Origin: Taeniopygia guttata
Lineage: Eukaryota; Chordata; Aves; Passeriformes; Estrildidae
Assembly (NCBI RefSeq): GCF_048771995.1
Contig: NC_133027.1
Span: forward strand, 99,632,501-99,696,500
Direction: 5' to 3'
Length of the DNA stretch: 64,000 nt
In this document: in pieces, positions 50,949 through 62,347 of the stretch
Layout of the letters: each line of letters begins with the position of its first letter
How positions within the stretch are numbered: position 1 is the stretch's first letter
Program-made: the position numbers and the translations under genes
Notes under the pieces: model-generated
What the model saw: the letters and a program-made list of their open reading frames with translations, nothing else
Databases searched by the model: none
Told to the model about the DNA's origin: nothing

Positions 50949-52169
50949 AGAAGAAAGATATGTTTGTAAAGAACAGTTTTGTTTTTCAGTTTGAAATTAA
51001 GTTTGAAGTAATTAAGTAATCAAGTTTGAAGTACTTAATGAATAACTGATACATATTACTTTCCTTTGTTATTTTCTGCAAAGGAGGGCGTCCCATGGGG
51101 CACAAGCAGAATTCTAAAGAAGCAAGTCTATAAACACTAGGTGATGAAACCTGAATTTTTCTAAAATAAAGACATAAGGCAGGGTTCCTTCTACAAACAA
51201 AGTGTAAATTTGGTATGTAACTATGCCAGAGATACTTTCACTAAGAGTTGCCACTCCTGACTGGTTTTGATACCCGTTCTTACATTTTCGTGTCAAATCT
51301 TCTGCTTCATAGAATTGCAGCAGCTTTCTGCTTCTGTCGATAAACTCTTCCAATAATTTCTTCCACAGCTAATTGAAGTAGAAGCCACAAAAATAAAGAT
51401 GGTTGGTATCATTAAGTTATAGATATACCAACCCTTTTATAGCCAAAGGAACTTTCCATTATTGTCAAGACCCAGCAGTTTTCATTAGCTCGTATTTGTG
51501 GAGCAGAGTGTAGATCAAATACTGGGTGCACCTATGGGCTACTGTTATAATGGAGTCCAGTGTGTGGTGCTAATTGCTTATTATTGATCAAGACTGCAAG
51601 ATTTAACATTTCATGCCATGTCTCTTCCTTGCCTTTTTATGACTTTTCCTATTGCATTAGCAAAACTGAATATCTGCAGCAATGGAGAGAATTCTTCTAC
51701 ACCTTTCTGTTTGTAATACCACACTGGAGGTATAATGATATTTTTTTGAAATATTTCTTTGCCCATTTAAGATAAATATTTTAAAATGCATGTCTAGAAA
51801 ATCTGGAATCAATTTATCATCAAAACATAGAATGTTCATAATATTTTAGAAAGTCATCTAGAAGTCATGTTCACGTACAATTGTACATTATCACAACTTG
51901 TAAGGTCACAGTATTTAATGCACTTCATTATGCAAAAGACCTGATGATGTTCACAACAGCTCTTTCTTTCCAGATAATCTAATCTTCTTTACAATATGAA
52001 CATTCTTCTCAACTACTGCTCATTTGCCAAGGACAAATAGTGCAGAAGTGATAACATCATCACAAAACTTTTTCCTCACACTTGCACCAATTTGATAATG
52101 TATTGTTTGACAATGTGGTGTCATTTTTTTCACTGAGAGAGAATGGAAGCATCTCAAAGTAATGTCAGG
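50949..52169. other. Noncoding stretch, no gene recognised
   Basis: AT-rich sequence without recognisable genes. A further imperfect short tandem built on AAGTTTGAAGTA lies near 50999-51045. Nothing else is seen. Confidence 0.55.
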
Positions 52170-52353
52170 GGCTACCCTTGAGGCATTTGCTTAAATATCT
52201 CTATGCCTCAGTTTTCCTATTTTAAAAAAGGTTCATAATATTCATTCACACCAGCAGGGTGTTGTAAAGCTAAATTTATTATTGTTTGTTAGATGCTTTT
52301 AGAGCATCCAACTGGAAGAATGATAGATATGCAAAACAGAACCTGATGTAGCT
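52170..52353 (+). mobile_element. Old MIR/CORE-type SINE fragment
   Basis: The order of segments follows the amniote MIR consensus: CTTGAGGCATTTGCTTAAAT (compare CCTTGGGCAAGTCACTTAA), then TCTCTATGCCTCAGTTTTCC, an A-rich GTAAAATGGG-like part, CAGGGTGTTGTAAAGCTAAA (compare AGGGTTGTTGTGAGGATTAAA), and finally GATGCTTTTAGAGCATCC with a tail like GAAAGGTGCTATATAAATGC. The 5' tRNA-like part is missing. Divergence is high, as expected of a SINE that predates birds. Confidence 0.6.
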
Positions 52354-52459
52354 ATTATTCTCAGACAATTTCTGTTGAATTTATATAAAAGGAATACTGA
52401 TTATTCCCAGACAATTATTCTCAAAGAATATATATTGAATTTGTATAAAATTGAATGCT
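52354..52459. repeat. Imperfect local tandem duplication
   Basis: Two diverged copies of a roughly 46-60 bp unit lie head to tail. Each starts ATTATTC.CAGACAATT and ends near TTGAATTT.TATAAAA (52354-52399 and 52400-52459). They begin at the 3' edge of the MIR-like SINE. Confidence 0.6.
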
Positions 52460-55400
52460 ATTTTTGAACAATATAAATAAATGTAACCATTATTCATGAA
52501 ACACTTTTTTTGCAAATAACCAATAATAAATTACATTGAAAATACATCTGATCACTCAGCTTCTGCTAAAATGCACTGAACATTTATGTCATACATGAAC
52601 ACAGGCTTCCAGTCATTCTTGCCTCTTTTTGTCAGTAAAACACGTACAAATCTTCCTAAGTGTGTGTTTGCTTCCGATGTGCAACTTTCAGGTAAGGAAA
52701 AATACTGCTTAATACTTACTAAAAGACACTGCTTAGTAGTTTTTAATTCTGGTACTTGTCTATGAATCCTGTCAAATTCATACTATTAAAGGAGCTTCTC
52801 AACACAGCTCTCAGAGCATGATCATAACTCATTCCTGTCATATCCAAAAAAAATAAAACCAGGCAAGAAGTTCTCTGATGTACAAAAGTAGAAGTCAAAC
52901 CAAGTCTGTGCTTAGCACTGCAATCCATTAACTTTTCAACTTCAGCCACAAAACTGAATTTTCATTCCTGTGACCATAATTTTACTGCTGCAGCTCCCAT
53001 AATGCAGCTCAACCTCCTCCCATTCAAAAAAAAAGTCCATTCCTCTCCTCATATTTTGACATTGAAATTACTGTGAATTAGCCAACACCTGAGTTCTGCT
53101 TTTCGATGCTTTCACCATCCATTCTTACCACTTCCAATTCTTCACAGAATGGCTACAATTTGATCAAAACTGAAATTTAATTTGAAGTTTTTAGTTCCTT
53201 GTAGGCCAATGTATAAGCAGGTCAGACAAACATACAACATAAAATACTACCAACATTCAGACTAACATATGAGTTTCAATAAGGTGGTATCTGGACCAGA
53301 GCTACTTGCTACTATAACATACTAACCCAAGGAAATTGCCAGAATGAATATACACACTCCCAATATTATGAATAAAAGTTATTAATCAAAGGAAAGCGTG
53401 TTACTCAGGACCAGAAAAAGGAGTTGTGACATTATCAAGAAATCTGAGTTTAGAAAAATCGGAATAACCTTATATTTATCAATAACCGTGATCATTAATG
53501 TAAAAATAAATTGGTGAACTAAAGAGATATTTTTTACTGATGCACCATCATCTCACTACCTACATCTCTGAAGACCTGGCTCAGCTTTGTCTAAACCACA
53601 ACTCTTTCAGGACTCTTAATATATTTCATGAGCCAGAAATTCTGTCCTATAGAGCACCAAATCCGCTGGGAAGCAGCAATTATAACGCAATCCAGGATTA
53701 TCCCTTCAAGCTCTCACACTAAGCCCTCCCCCGGCTGGGTACAGGATGGCAAACACGTGTGGGTGGGCACACATGTGCACAGATGTCCCTTCCCATTCTT
53801 TTCTAACAGACCTGTGCCCTGTGCAGGTGACAGGAATGGGCAGGAGCCCACCTGTGCCAGAGACACCCTCTCAGTTTACAGATGAGAGACTAATCCCTGG
53901 CAGATTTCTTCATTTAAACAATGGGGGAACGAATAAAGAATCAGAAGAAAGCTAAAAGAGAAACTGTATCTCCTTGTCCCCAGTCTTTTTATATGTTTAC
54001 ATGGTGGCGACAGGCCATGTGGGCTGTGAAACCTTGAGATCTGACCCCAGGCTGTATTGGCTTGGCACCACACTACCTCATTTCCCCAAGACCAAATGAA
54101 ATGCCTAAAAATGTCAAGGCTTGCCAAAACATTTATGGTTTTAGCTTCGCTTGGTTGTCTTCACATTCAGACCACTTTTCTTCTTCTGCCCTACCCCTCT
54201 GATTAGATTACATTTCTCTCAGTTGTGGGAGCTGGGATTGTATCTGAGCTGGGAATTGGAGGGAATACAGCAAAGCAGTCTAAAAGGGAAGGGGGAATAT
54301 TTCTGACATTCCTCCCAGTGAAAGCAAGCTGCAATTGACCAAACACGCTGTACATCCACACTCAGCACTTACACACTGGGTGAAAGGGTCAGCCCTTGAT
54401 CTCTGTGTTGCCTTATTGCATTTCCCACAAGGCATTCCGTTTGTTGACAGATTCCACCCTTCTCATCCATGAGGACTGTCATCTGGTCCCTCAGGCTATG
54501 CTCTTGACTACTTCAATTGATCCTTTAGTTTGCCTTTATTTCTGGATGTTGTTGTTATCACTGTTGCTGAGATTTTACATGAGCAACTGAGTATTATTGT
54601 TATTCTAAATCATAACTCCTCCATTTTAAAAATACAAATAATTAAAAAAAGAGGATGTCCAAATTCCTCTAGCTTTTCTTTTGACTGTGTTTAATGTTTC
54701 TCAGCATTAACATTCCTCTTTCTCTTCATTCACCCCAAGTTAAACAGCTCTAAAAGACTTTCAACCTCACTGCCAACTATTACAGAAAGACTAAATCAGG
54801 TAGCAACTGGTTTCAGCCAAAGCCTACAGTGATTCTTACTGGCATTGCAAAGCTTACTTGAATTCACAAGGGGCTTAAAAAGCACTGAGATGGCAGAGAT
54901 TGTTGTGGCAGAAGCAACTGGAAAATGTCCTGAGATTGAAACACAGACATATTAACATCACCCTTGTGGACGCTAATGACTTGCACTTTAAAATGCCAGA
55001 GGCTCATACTGCCAGCTAAAACAAAGGAAAAACCACATTTTTAGTCTCCAAAGACTTTAGATCTTTCCAAACTCTGAGGGCAAATTCAGCCATAATGTAT
55101 TTTTGCAGTAGAGCAGGGCAGCTCATGCATGCCACTGGGGGAATCATTGCCTGGAGTTGCTGTAGGCAGTGTAGTCGGTATAGCTAAATAAAACAGCAGC
55201 TGAAAACCTCTGAGAGGTTAAACCAGTAATGAAGCATTCTATAATGCAATGCAATCAAACCTAAACAGTCTGAAGGCATATCCTGCTGACACTCACAGCC
55301 CTCGCCTTTCTCACTGGGATGCATTTAAGGAAACGACCACCAACCACAAGGATTTCTAGACGAGCTTTACAACTTAAATTGACACATAATTAGGAAAAAA

Positions 55401-57691
55401 ATACTTAAATCTTTTGATGGAATAGCAATGTCCTACTTAGACACTTCTAGATGAGGATTTCCTTGCAGAATTTACTAGTAATGGCAGATTGGAAACTTTC
55501 TGAAACTGTTAATATTTAAAGAGCTCCACTCCAAGAAATGGAAAGGTAACAGGAAAAGGAGAAAGATGCTGACAATAAGGAGACGGCTAGGAAAAGGCTT
55601 AGAAGCAAATATGTGGGAAAAAAAAGTAAAAAAACAAACTGACTCGAGTGGGAAGATATCTCCCACTCAAGGGAGGAAGAAGATAGAATAGGAAGAATAC
55701 AGAAGCCAAAGTCATCTCCAGTAGAAATCTAATGATGATCCAAGCCCAAGAAACTTTAAATGGATTGGGAAAAGATTTATTTAATTCTTTTTGACACTCC
55801 TTAATATGCAAAAGAAAAGAATTCCAAGTGTTCTTTACTTACATTAAAAATGTGAGCTGCATGCACTTTCTTCTTCACAGAGTCCATGAATGGCTAAACA
55901 AAGAGCAGGGTAAGATTTTTGTGCTATATGGATTGCATTTAACCTGAATAGCTGAGAAAGTAATTTATACTTTGCCTAACTGAAAATACATCTTCTGTTT
56001 AAGGATAAAAAATTCAAAGTAATGTTACATTGCTTTCTTGGTGACCTACTCTTACCTGCAAAACTTAAACAAAACATGTCCTCTTACAATTTTTATTAAA
56101 ATCAGAAGAATTAGTGTAAAAGGCTTTCTTTAATTTTCAAATTACATTTTAAATAATCCTTATAATAGAATTAATCTGCAAAGAGAATGCTTTGTTAAAG
56201 CTGAGAGAACAAAAGTTGCAAAAGAGGTGAAAATGCAAAGAGAATTTGAAGAAAAACTTCTGCACCCCACAATTCTTTAGGCATATCTCTTTCCTCACAT
56301 ACCCCTCAGTAAAGATATGCCATAAGCACATTTAGGCTAATGGCTAGCATTGTCAAGTGAGCTATTAAAAAATAAATGTGATATTTTGAAGGTTACAGGC
56401 AGAAATTAAAATTAGAACAAAACTCAGACAAAAGCAATTAAATTCCTCCCAAAAAGAGGAAATAAAAGTAACACATACTCAAAACTAAAAACCAGAAGAA
56501 AATATTTAAATTCTGAAGGCTTATATTGGGAAAAATGTAAGAAATTAATTTTTCAGATCTTCAGTATAAGAGACACTCTCCATTCTTCTTTTGACTTATC
56601 GAATGGATAGGCCAAACTTTTCATATTGCATTCCCCATGCATGCCAGCTAATTACTATGCATTTTTGAAATTCAAGTTTTGATGTAAAAGTGTTGGAAGT
56701 AGGTTTATAGTAGTTGAGATTCCATTTGTTCTTGTAAAAATGTTTTGTAAAAGTTTGAGCTTCAATTTTCTCACGTACGAATAACTTCTATTAAAAAATC
56801 TGGGAAGATGGAGAGATCAGATAATGAGAATTAAATGTAAATGAACCTCCATGAAAGTGGGTACGCTTGAGCTAAGAATGAGCAAATTATAAAAGATTAA
56901 AACACAATTTGGCCAGAAAAAATGTACAGCAGTCAACTTAATTGAAGCAAGTGAAGCAATTTAAACAAATATATTTTTTATTAAGCTTATTCATAAATCC
57001 TTGCACACCCTAAAATGCTATTGATGAAGTCCTTACATTGAAGTTCCACAAGAACTAGAACACAACTTTGGGCTCTGATTGTACAGATTTTTCTGTACAT
57101 TTATCTTTTCTTTGGAGGGGAAGACAGAATTTAGAATTTAGAGTGTCTGTATCAGGAATGTTTTCATGCCAGTTCAATTTTCATATACTTCAGAAAGTTC
57201 TTCCATGACAATAAAAATTTAAACTTGTTGATAAATTACATCAAGATTACCTCCAGAGTTGCATTCAATGCTGAAAGAAGCTAAGTAGGACTATTACTGA
57301 AGATCATGCTGGGAATCCAGGGAATATCTAATATAGGAACCTGGGGTATGGAAAGCTAACAGTTGTCACCAGGATCCTTCTTCCAGCTTCCACTTCCACT
57401 CCCTAGCTAAATCAAATAGTAAAATATGCTGCTTGGCTTGACTTCAGTTAGAACACTGTGAAGCACTGGAACTTGACAGCAGCATTAGAACCAATTCAGT
57501 TGTACTCTACTAAATTTTTCACTTAAGTAAAACTTAATAACTCACTAGACTGCATTTTAAAAATGGAAAGGATACTTACAGGTAAAATAACATCAACACT
57601 AAAATAAGACAGGCATTCTCTCAGCTTCCCATTTCTGCACAGGCCCAGTCCTTGTGATCACCTTGTGCCGGCACAGACAGAAGACAGACAC
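52460..57691. other. Noncoding stretch, no gene recognised
   Basis: No gene or interspersed repeat recognised apart from copy 2 of the 50-bp dispersed repeat (55028-55077). Overlapping frames at 53540-54127 have no known motif. Confidence 0.5.
55028..55077 (+). repeat. 50-bp dispersed direct repeat, copy 2
   Basis: Same orientation as copy 1 at 50866, 4162 bp away, with one difference in 50 bases. Unlike copy 1, its flanks carry no bracketing repeat, so it is the likelier source copy. It belongs to no repeat family I know. Confidence 0.9.
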
Positions 57692-58116
57692 AAGGACGAC
57701 CAGAAGGCTGGAGCACCTCTCCTATGCAGACAGGCTGAGAGAATTGGGGTTGCTCAACTTCTGGAAGAGAAGGTTCCAGGGAGACCCTATAAAAGCCTAC
57801 CAGCTCCTAAAAGGGAAGGGGGCCTCCAAGAGAGCTGGAGAGGGACTTTTGAGAAGGGCATGTAGTGATAGGACAAGGGGGAATGGCTTTTAACTGAAAG
57901 TGAATAGGATTTGATTAGACATTAGAAAGAAATTCTTCACTGTGAGGCTGGTAAGGCACTGAAACAGGTTGACCAGAGAAGTTGTGGATGCCTCATCCTT
58001 GGCAGTGCTCAAGGCTGTGTTGGCCAGGGCTTTGAACATCTTGGTGTAGAGGATGGGGAGTTGGATCATTATGGTTTTTGAGGTCACTTCCAACGCAAAG
58101 TGTTCTATGATTTGTG
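57692..58116 (+). mobile_element. CR1 LINE, 5'-truncated 3' fragment
   Basis: Sense-strand CR1 blocks: GGCTGGAGCACCTCTCCTAT, GACAGGCTGAGAGAATTGGG, TAGTGATAGGACAAGGGGGA, ATTAGAAAGAAATTCTTCAC and GAGGTCACTTCCAACGCAAA. It ends in a decayed terminal octamer (TTCTATGATTTGTG). It covers the ORF2 tail and 3'UTR only. The short frames at 57654-57893 derive from it. Confidence 0.93.
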
Positions 58117-59275
58117 TGGTTGTGCATTGTAAAAGGCCAGGGAGATGAACTGGGTTAAAACTAATCCAGACTGATACATCCATGCGGTTCATCAAGAAAC
58201 ACTATGAACACTTGTTGCCAGAACAAAAGGATGGTGCGGATGAGGAATCAGAGATAAAATAGAGGTCGAAGGAAATATTTTTAGTATATCCTTCTTGCTA
58301 CTTATCTCAGAGTGTTTCTCAGCTCCTGGTGACATATTGATTCCCCCACAGACATCAGACTGTGCTCACACAACAGCCTCACACTTGGACACATAATCCA
58401 CTGCTTCAAAGAGAGCAACTACTTTTCAGAGTATAAAGATCAGGTCAAGCTTATTTACTTGAAAAATCACATTTTTTTCAAACTTTTATATATTTCCCTA
58501 GTGCTGCCCTGACCCACACAAAGGACAATCACAGGCAGGCCCCACATAGGTAGTGATGCATCTTCAGGGAGCTTCCCTTTCCAATAAAGTCCTCTTGAGC
58601 ACTGACCACTCATTCTAACACATCTGAACTTACATGGCCTGAAATAACTTAGCTATTATTTATCTGTACCACCTAACTTAATTCAAATAAGTTTGTGTAA
58701 GTGAACCATTTCCATCACTTACTGCTCCATGACTTTTTAAACTAATTCAAATAGTGACTTTTCTTCAAGGTTTCAAGTAAAATACTAAGCTAAGAACTAT
58801 CGCCATATAACCTCACTAGATTGCAACTTATTTTGCTAACCATTCCTAGCAAATACAACTTGTGTATTAGTAGTTATCTAATGCTGAATTTATCATTGTT
58901 GAAGAGCAGTAATTTTTTAATTGGTCAAATGCTTTCTAGAAGTGTGTCAGCAGAGCTGTCACCTGTATCAAGCAGACTTGTACTTCAAAACAGTAACAAT
59001 CTCATTTGACTCATGTTGGTTAACATTAAGTGCATTCTCAGCATTAAAATCTCTGTTGAAGTCCATTATCAGCTGACCTGTTACTTTCTTGAGGCTCTGT
59101 GCCTAAATAACTATCTTATATTACATTTCCCAAATCCCATATCTCATCTGCTACAGCAGGAGCAGATCCTGTTTCTCTGGAGTTCCTCAGATTTTCATTC
59201 AAAATCAACATCTTGGTACAGACAGATTTACTAAGAAACTCTTGGAATTACCTGTTTCAACCTGCTTACATAAAA
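58117..59275. other. Noncoding spacer between two CR1 fragments
   Basis: AT-rich, with no gene or repeat recognised. It separates two CR1 3' fragments that point in opposite directions, with their 3' ends facing each other. Confidence 0.6.
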
Positions 59276-59500
59276 ATCACAAAATCAGACAACGGTTTGG
59301 ATTGGAAGGGACCATATAGACCAGCTGCTTCCAATCCCCTTGCTGTGGTTAGGGACATCTTCCACTTAGACTAGGTTTCTCAGGGCCCCATCCAACCCAG
59401 CCTTGAACATTTCCAAGGATGGGGCATCCACTTAATCTCTGGGCAACCTGTTTTAGTGCCTTACTACCCTCATAGTCAAGAATTTCTCCCTAACATCTGT
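59276..59500 (-). mobile_element. CR1 LINE, short diverged 3' fragment
   Basis: The plus strand reads the reversed CR1 3' end: AATCACAAAATCAGACAACG, GTTTGGATTGGAAGGGACCA, CCCCATCCAACCCAGCCTTG, CAAGGATGGGGCATCCACTT and GAATTTCTCCCTAACATCTG. Similarity is lost at about 59500. It is more diverged than the other copies. Confidence 0.9.
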
Positions 59501-60795
59501 TTCTTCCTTGCCTTTTCTTTTTCGCAAATGTTGACTACAGCATACCTGCATAACATCAGGACATTATATCAGATATGGGAGCACGAAGAAATTCTGAATA
59601 TCTGAAGATTATAAAGTGCCTAAGCTTCAAACAGGACTCAAGACACCATAGCATGATTTTCACTGATGCTGCAAGTCTAACATGATGCATATTGGAGACA
59701 TCTGGTGTCTTGGATCGAAGTTTTCCAGGCATTCAGATGTAGCCAGAAGCTCCTTTGCATAAAGCAGAAGAGAAGGAATAATCCTTCAATCTCAGTTTGT
59801 CCTGCAAATTTCTAAAGCCTTTTAAGAACTAGGGTTTCTTTGTCTGTCGAGTTTTTTTTTTTTCCCTTCCTAACATTTATTCAGCTCAAATATGACAAAT
59901 ACATTGGAAGAAATTCTCACTGTGAAAGAGTGCAATATACTCTTCCTTCTGAAAATAAGCAGCTCTTACTGGTACTTTCCAAAGAACAGCAACAATCAAG
60001 AAACAAAATGAACAGGGACAAAGCTGTTCTTGAAATTTCATTTTAAGCCAATATTCAGTGTACAAAATCAGACTTAGTGGAGCATGAAATTCTTGTCCGA
60101 GTCACTGAGTTAGGAAAATAATCAAAAAGTGTTTCATGGCTTCATCAAAACATATATTTTCCAATAATAAGCAGAGGATTTTGCAGGGTGAATCCACATT
60201 TGAAAAATTTCTTTCTGCACTGCTAAAAATACCATCTATTTTGCATGCTTTTGATTAATGCCTTTAAAACATGAATCTACAGAAATACACAAATACCTTT
60301 ATATCACAAAGACATGTATTTAAAATAATTAAAAGGGAAATTAAAGGGGGAAAACTAAAGAGGATTTTTTCACAGGAGATATGTTTAAAATGTTAATAAT
60401 TTCTTCTTTAACAGAGACAATTTGTGCTGGATAGCCCAATACATGGATAGCCCAACATATTCAACTGTTCTTTTATCTTAATTTATCCAGACAGCATCTG
60501 CCCCAAGGGAAATGTTTGAACTTTCCAGCCTTCACACATTGCAGCAATGGGAAAATATTAGCAACGCAACCCATGCTGCTGAAACAGGTTACTCTCTCCA
60601 GTTAAATGATACCCATTCCAGTCATCCTAACTGAGTTTTATGGGAAAAAAAAAAGTTTTATAGATTTTGAAGTATTTAATGATAAATGCTTAAGTAATAT
60701 AAAAGCTAATTAGTTAGAAAAATGTAAAGTACTCACAAACAACAGAGGAATTGAAGGTGTTTGTTAAGCAAATTTGGAATTCACACTTGAATTCG
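59501..60795. other. Noncoding stretch, no gene recognised
   Basis: AT-rich DNA without a recognised gene or repeat. It would be the region just downstream of the minus-strand transcript end proposed at about 60796. Confidence 0.5.
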
Positions 60796-61521
60796 ACCTT
60801 CTTTAAACGAAATTTTATTTCAGTTGAGCTGACATTTTGTCCCCAGCTCACCGGGTGCATACACAGGCCTAGCTAGAAAGATGTTTCACTACAAAGGTGC
60901 ACTTCTTGTTGGTAAAAAATCCATCCCCACCATATTGTGTTTTTATGATACAACATGAAAAAAGTATAAAACCCATTCAATGGCCTAAAGCAACATGGAA
61001 AAGACCAACATTGAATACTGTTTACAGCAAGTATATCCGTTTGGATTATAAGGTTTTAAAATTCTGGGGTTCAGAAAGAAACAAACATCTTTAAAAAAAC
61101 CCTCAAAAACCAAGAACAGCAACAACAACAACAACAAAACCAGGGGAACAAAATAAATTTAGAAATCAACTGACACTTGAGTTCAAAGTTTTGTTTTGTA
61201 AGACAATCAGTACTTGCACTCGAAAAAAAAGTAAAATATAATTTTTTCTACCCTATTTTCACAATTGGTAATATTACTCCTCAGCTAGAGCACAGCCATA
61301 TAAACATTTAATTCGGCATTTGACTTAACCAGTGGGGCAGAAATGTCCAACAGGGATGATGGAAAAATTAGCAAGAGAATAAAAAAATTTCTCAAAGTAG
61401 ATCAGCTGCCAAAAAAATTAAAAACTTTTTCCAGCAGTGACTGATCTGTTTTAAGAGATTCTTGGTCTCTGCCTTTCAAAATGCTTGTTTACACCTCTCT
61501 GGAATATTTCAGTCTTCTTGG
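60796..61521 (-). other. Possible 3'UTR of an unnamed minus-strand gene
   Basis: On the minus strand, about 700 nt follow the TGA at 61522 and run to an AATAAA signal (60819-60814). The cleavage site would be near 60796. The sense strand is U-rich, including a (TTG)n run (AAC repeat on plus, 61121-61138), as 3'UTRs often are. AATAAA is common by chance in AT-rich DNA, so this part depends on the exon model upstream. Confidence 0.28.
61119..61138. repeat. (AAC)n microsatellite
   Basis: Six AAC units on the plus strand, read as TTG units on the minus strand inside the proposed 3'UTR. Confidence 0.9.
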
Positions 61522-61539
61522 TCACTCAGGGCTGTCCAC
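61522..61539 (-). CDS. Possible terminal coding segment, unnamed gene
   Basis: The minus strand reads GTG GAC AGC CCT GAG TGA (Val-Asp-Ser-Pro-Glu-stop) straight after a strong acceptor. This is a pyrimidine-rich stretch (61542-61570, minus strand) ending in TTGTAG, with the AG at 61540-61541. Its phase 0 start agrees with the phase 0 end of the exon-like segment at 62249-62347, and the intron between them would be 709 bp with GT-AG ends. I do not recognise the protein. The segment is short, so chance is a real alternative. The case rests on the acceptor, the phase match and the 3'UTR-like sequence that follows. Confidence 0.28.
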   Translation of the reverse strand: MDSPE

Positions 61540-62248
61540 CTACAACACGAGGGAAGAAATAAACATAAACACAAGTCTTCAACACAATGAAAGCAAATCT
61601 GATTATTGTTCATAAAGAGAACAATCCAAGTGCCATTTTAGACAGCCACCTCATGTTTGAAGGACCTGAATGGAACAAAATTGCTGCTCAGGTAAATGAG
61701 CCATACAAATAAGCAGCATGCTGTATCTGCCCCTGGTGTGTGTGCCAATGAGGCAAACGTGTGAGGTACACACAATCTGCATGTGATTTAACATTTCTTT
61801 TAATGTTAGTGGATCAGGTTTTGCAGAGTATAAGTGGCCTTTGTATTAAACCTGCTACATCCTGTAAGATTAACTGCCCAAGTCCTAAACTATATCCAGC
61901 AACTGTTAAGATAAATCAGAACACTTGTGAGAAAATCAAAAGTACTTCAAACTAAAGTACATGTCTAGAGTTTAGATGCTCTTTACTTCATCTGTCTTAT
62001 ATCCAGAACTATTAATTCTTTTTATTATTTAGGATAGGAGGAGATTTGACAGAAATTTGGTCAGTGTGCCCAGCAATATAAAAACAGCATGAGAATTCTT
62101 ATGTAAAGTAAAACCTGAAAGCATAATAATGTTTTATTATAATTTCCCAGTCCAACTAGTAATCTATATAATCTCCAAGCCATTCCTCTTCTGTTTTCAA
62201 CCAAAAGTTAAATTATGAATCAAAATCTTGAAATATTTTACTACATAC

Positions 62249-62347
62249 TGGAGCTAGAGGCAGCTGAAATTCACTTCTAATATTCCTGAAACTTGTTTTG
62301 CTGTTTTCTCCAACTGCTTCTTCTCCAATACTCATAGCAGCCAAACT
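62249..62347 (-). CDS. Possible penultimate coding exon, unnamed gene
   Basis: A 99-bp, 33-codon open segment on the minus strand. It is preceded by CCCAG (acceptor AG at 62348-62349) and followed by the good donor GTATGT (62248-62243). It would encode SLAAMSIGEEAVGENSKTSF and then 13 more residues ending LPLAP. The composition is hydrophilic and protein-like, with several Glu, Gly, Ala and Ser, unlike the Leu/Ile/Phe/Lys-rich frames elsewhere in the window. Joined to 61522-61539 it would end LAPVDSPE. Doubts: the pyrimidine tract before the acceptor is weak, the frame stays open for about 30 codons upstream (so the exon edge is uncertain), and no domain or family is recognised. Earlier exons would lie to the right. 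Confidence 0.3.
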
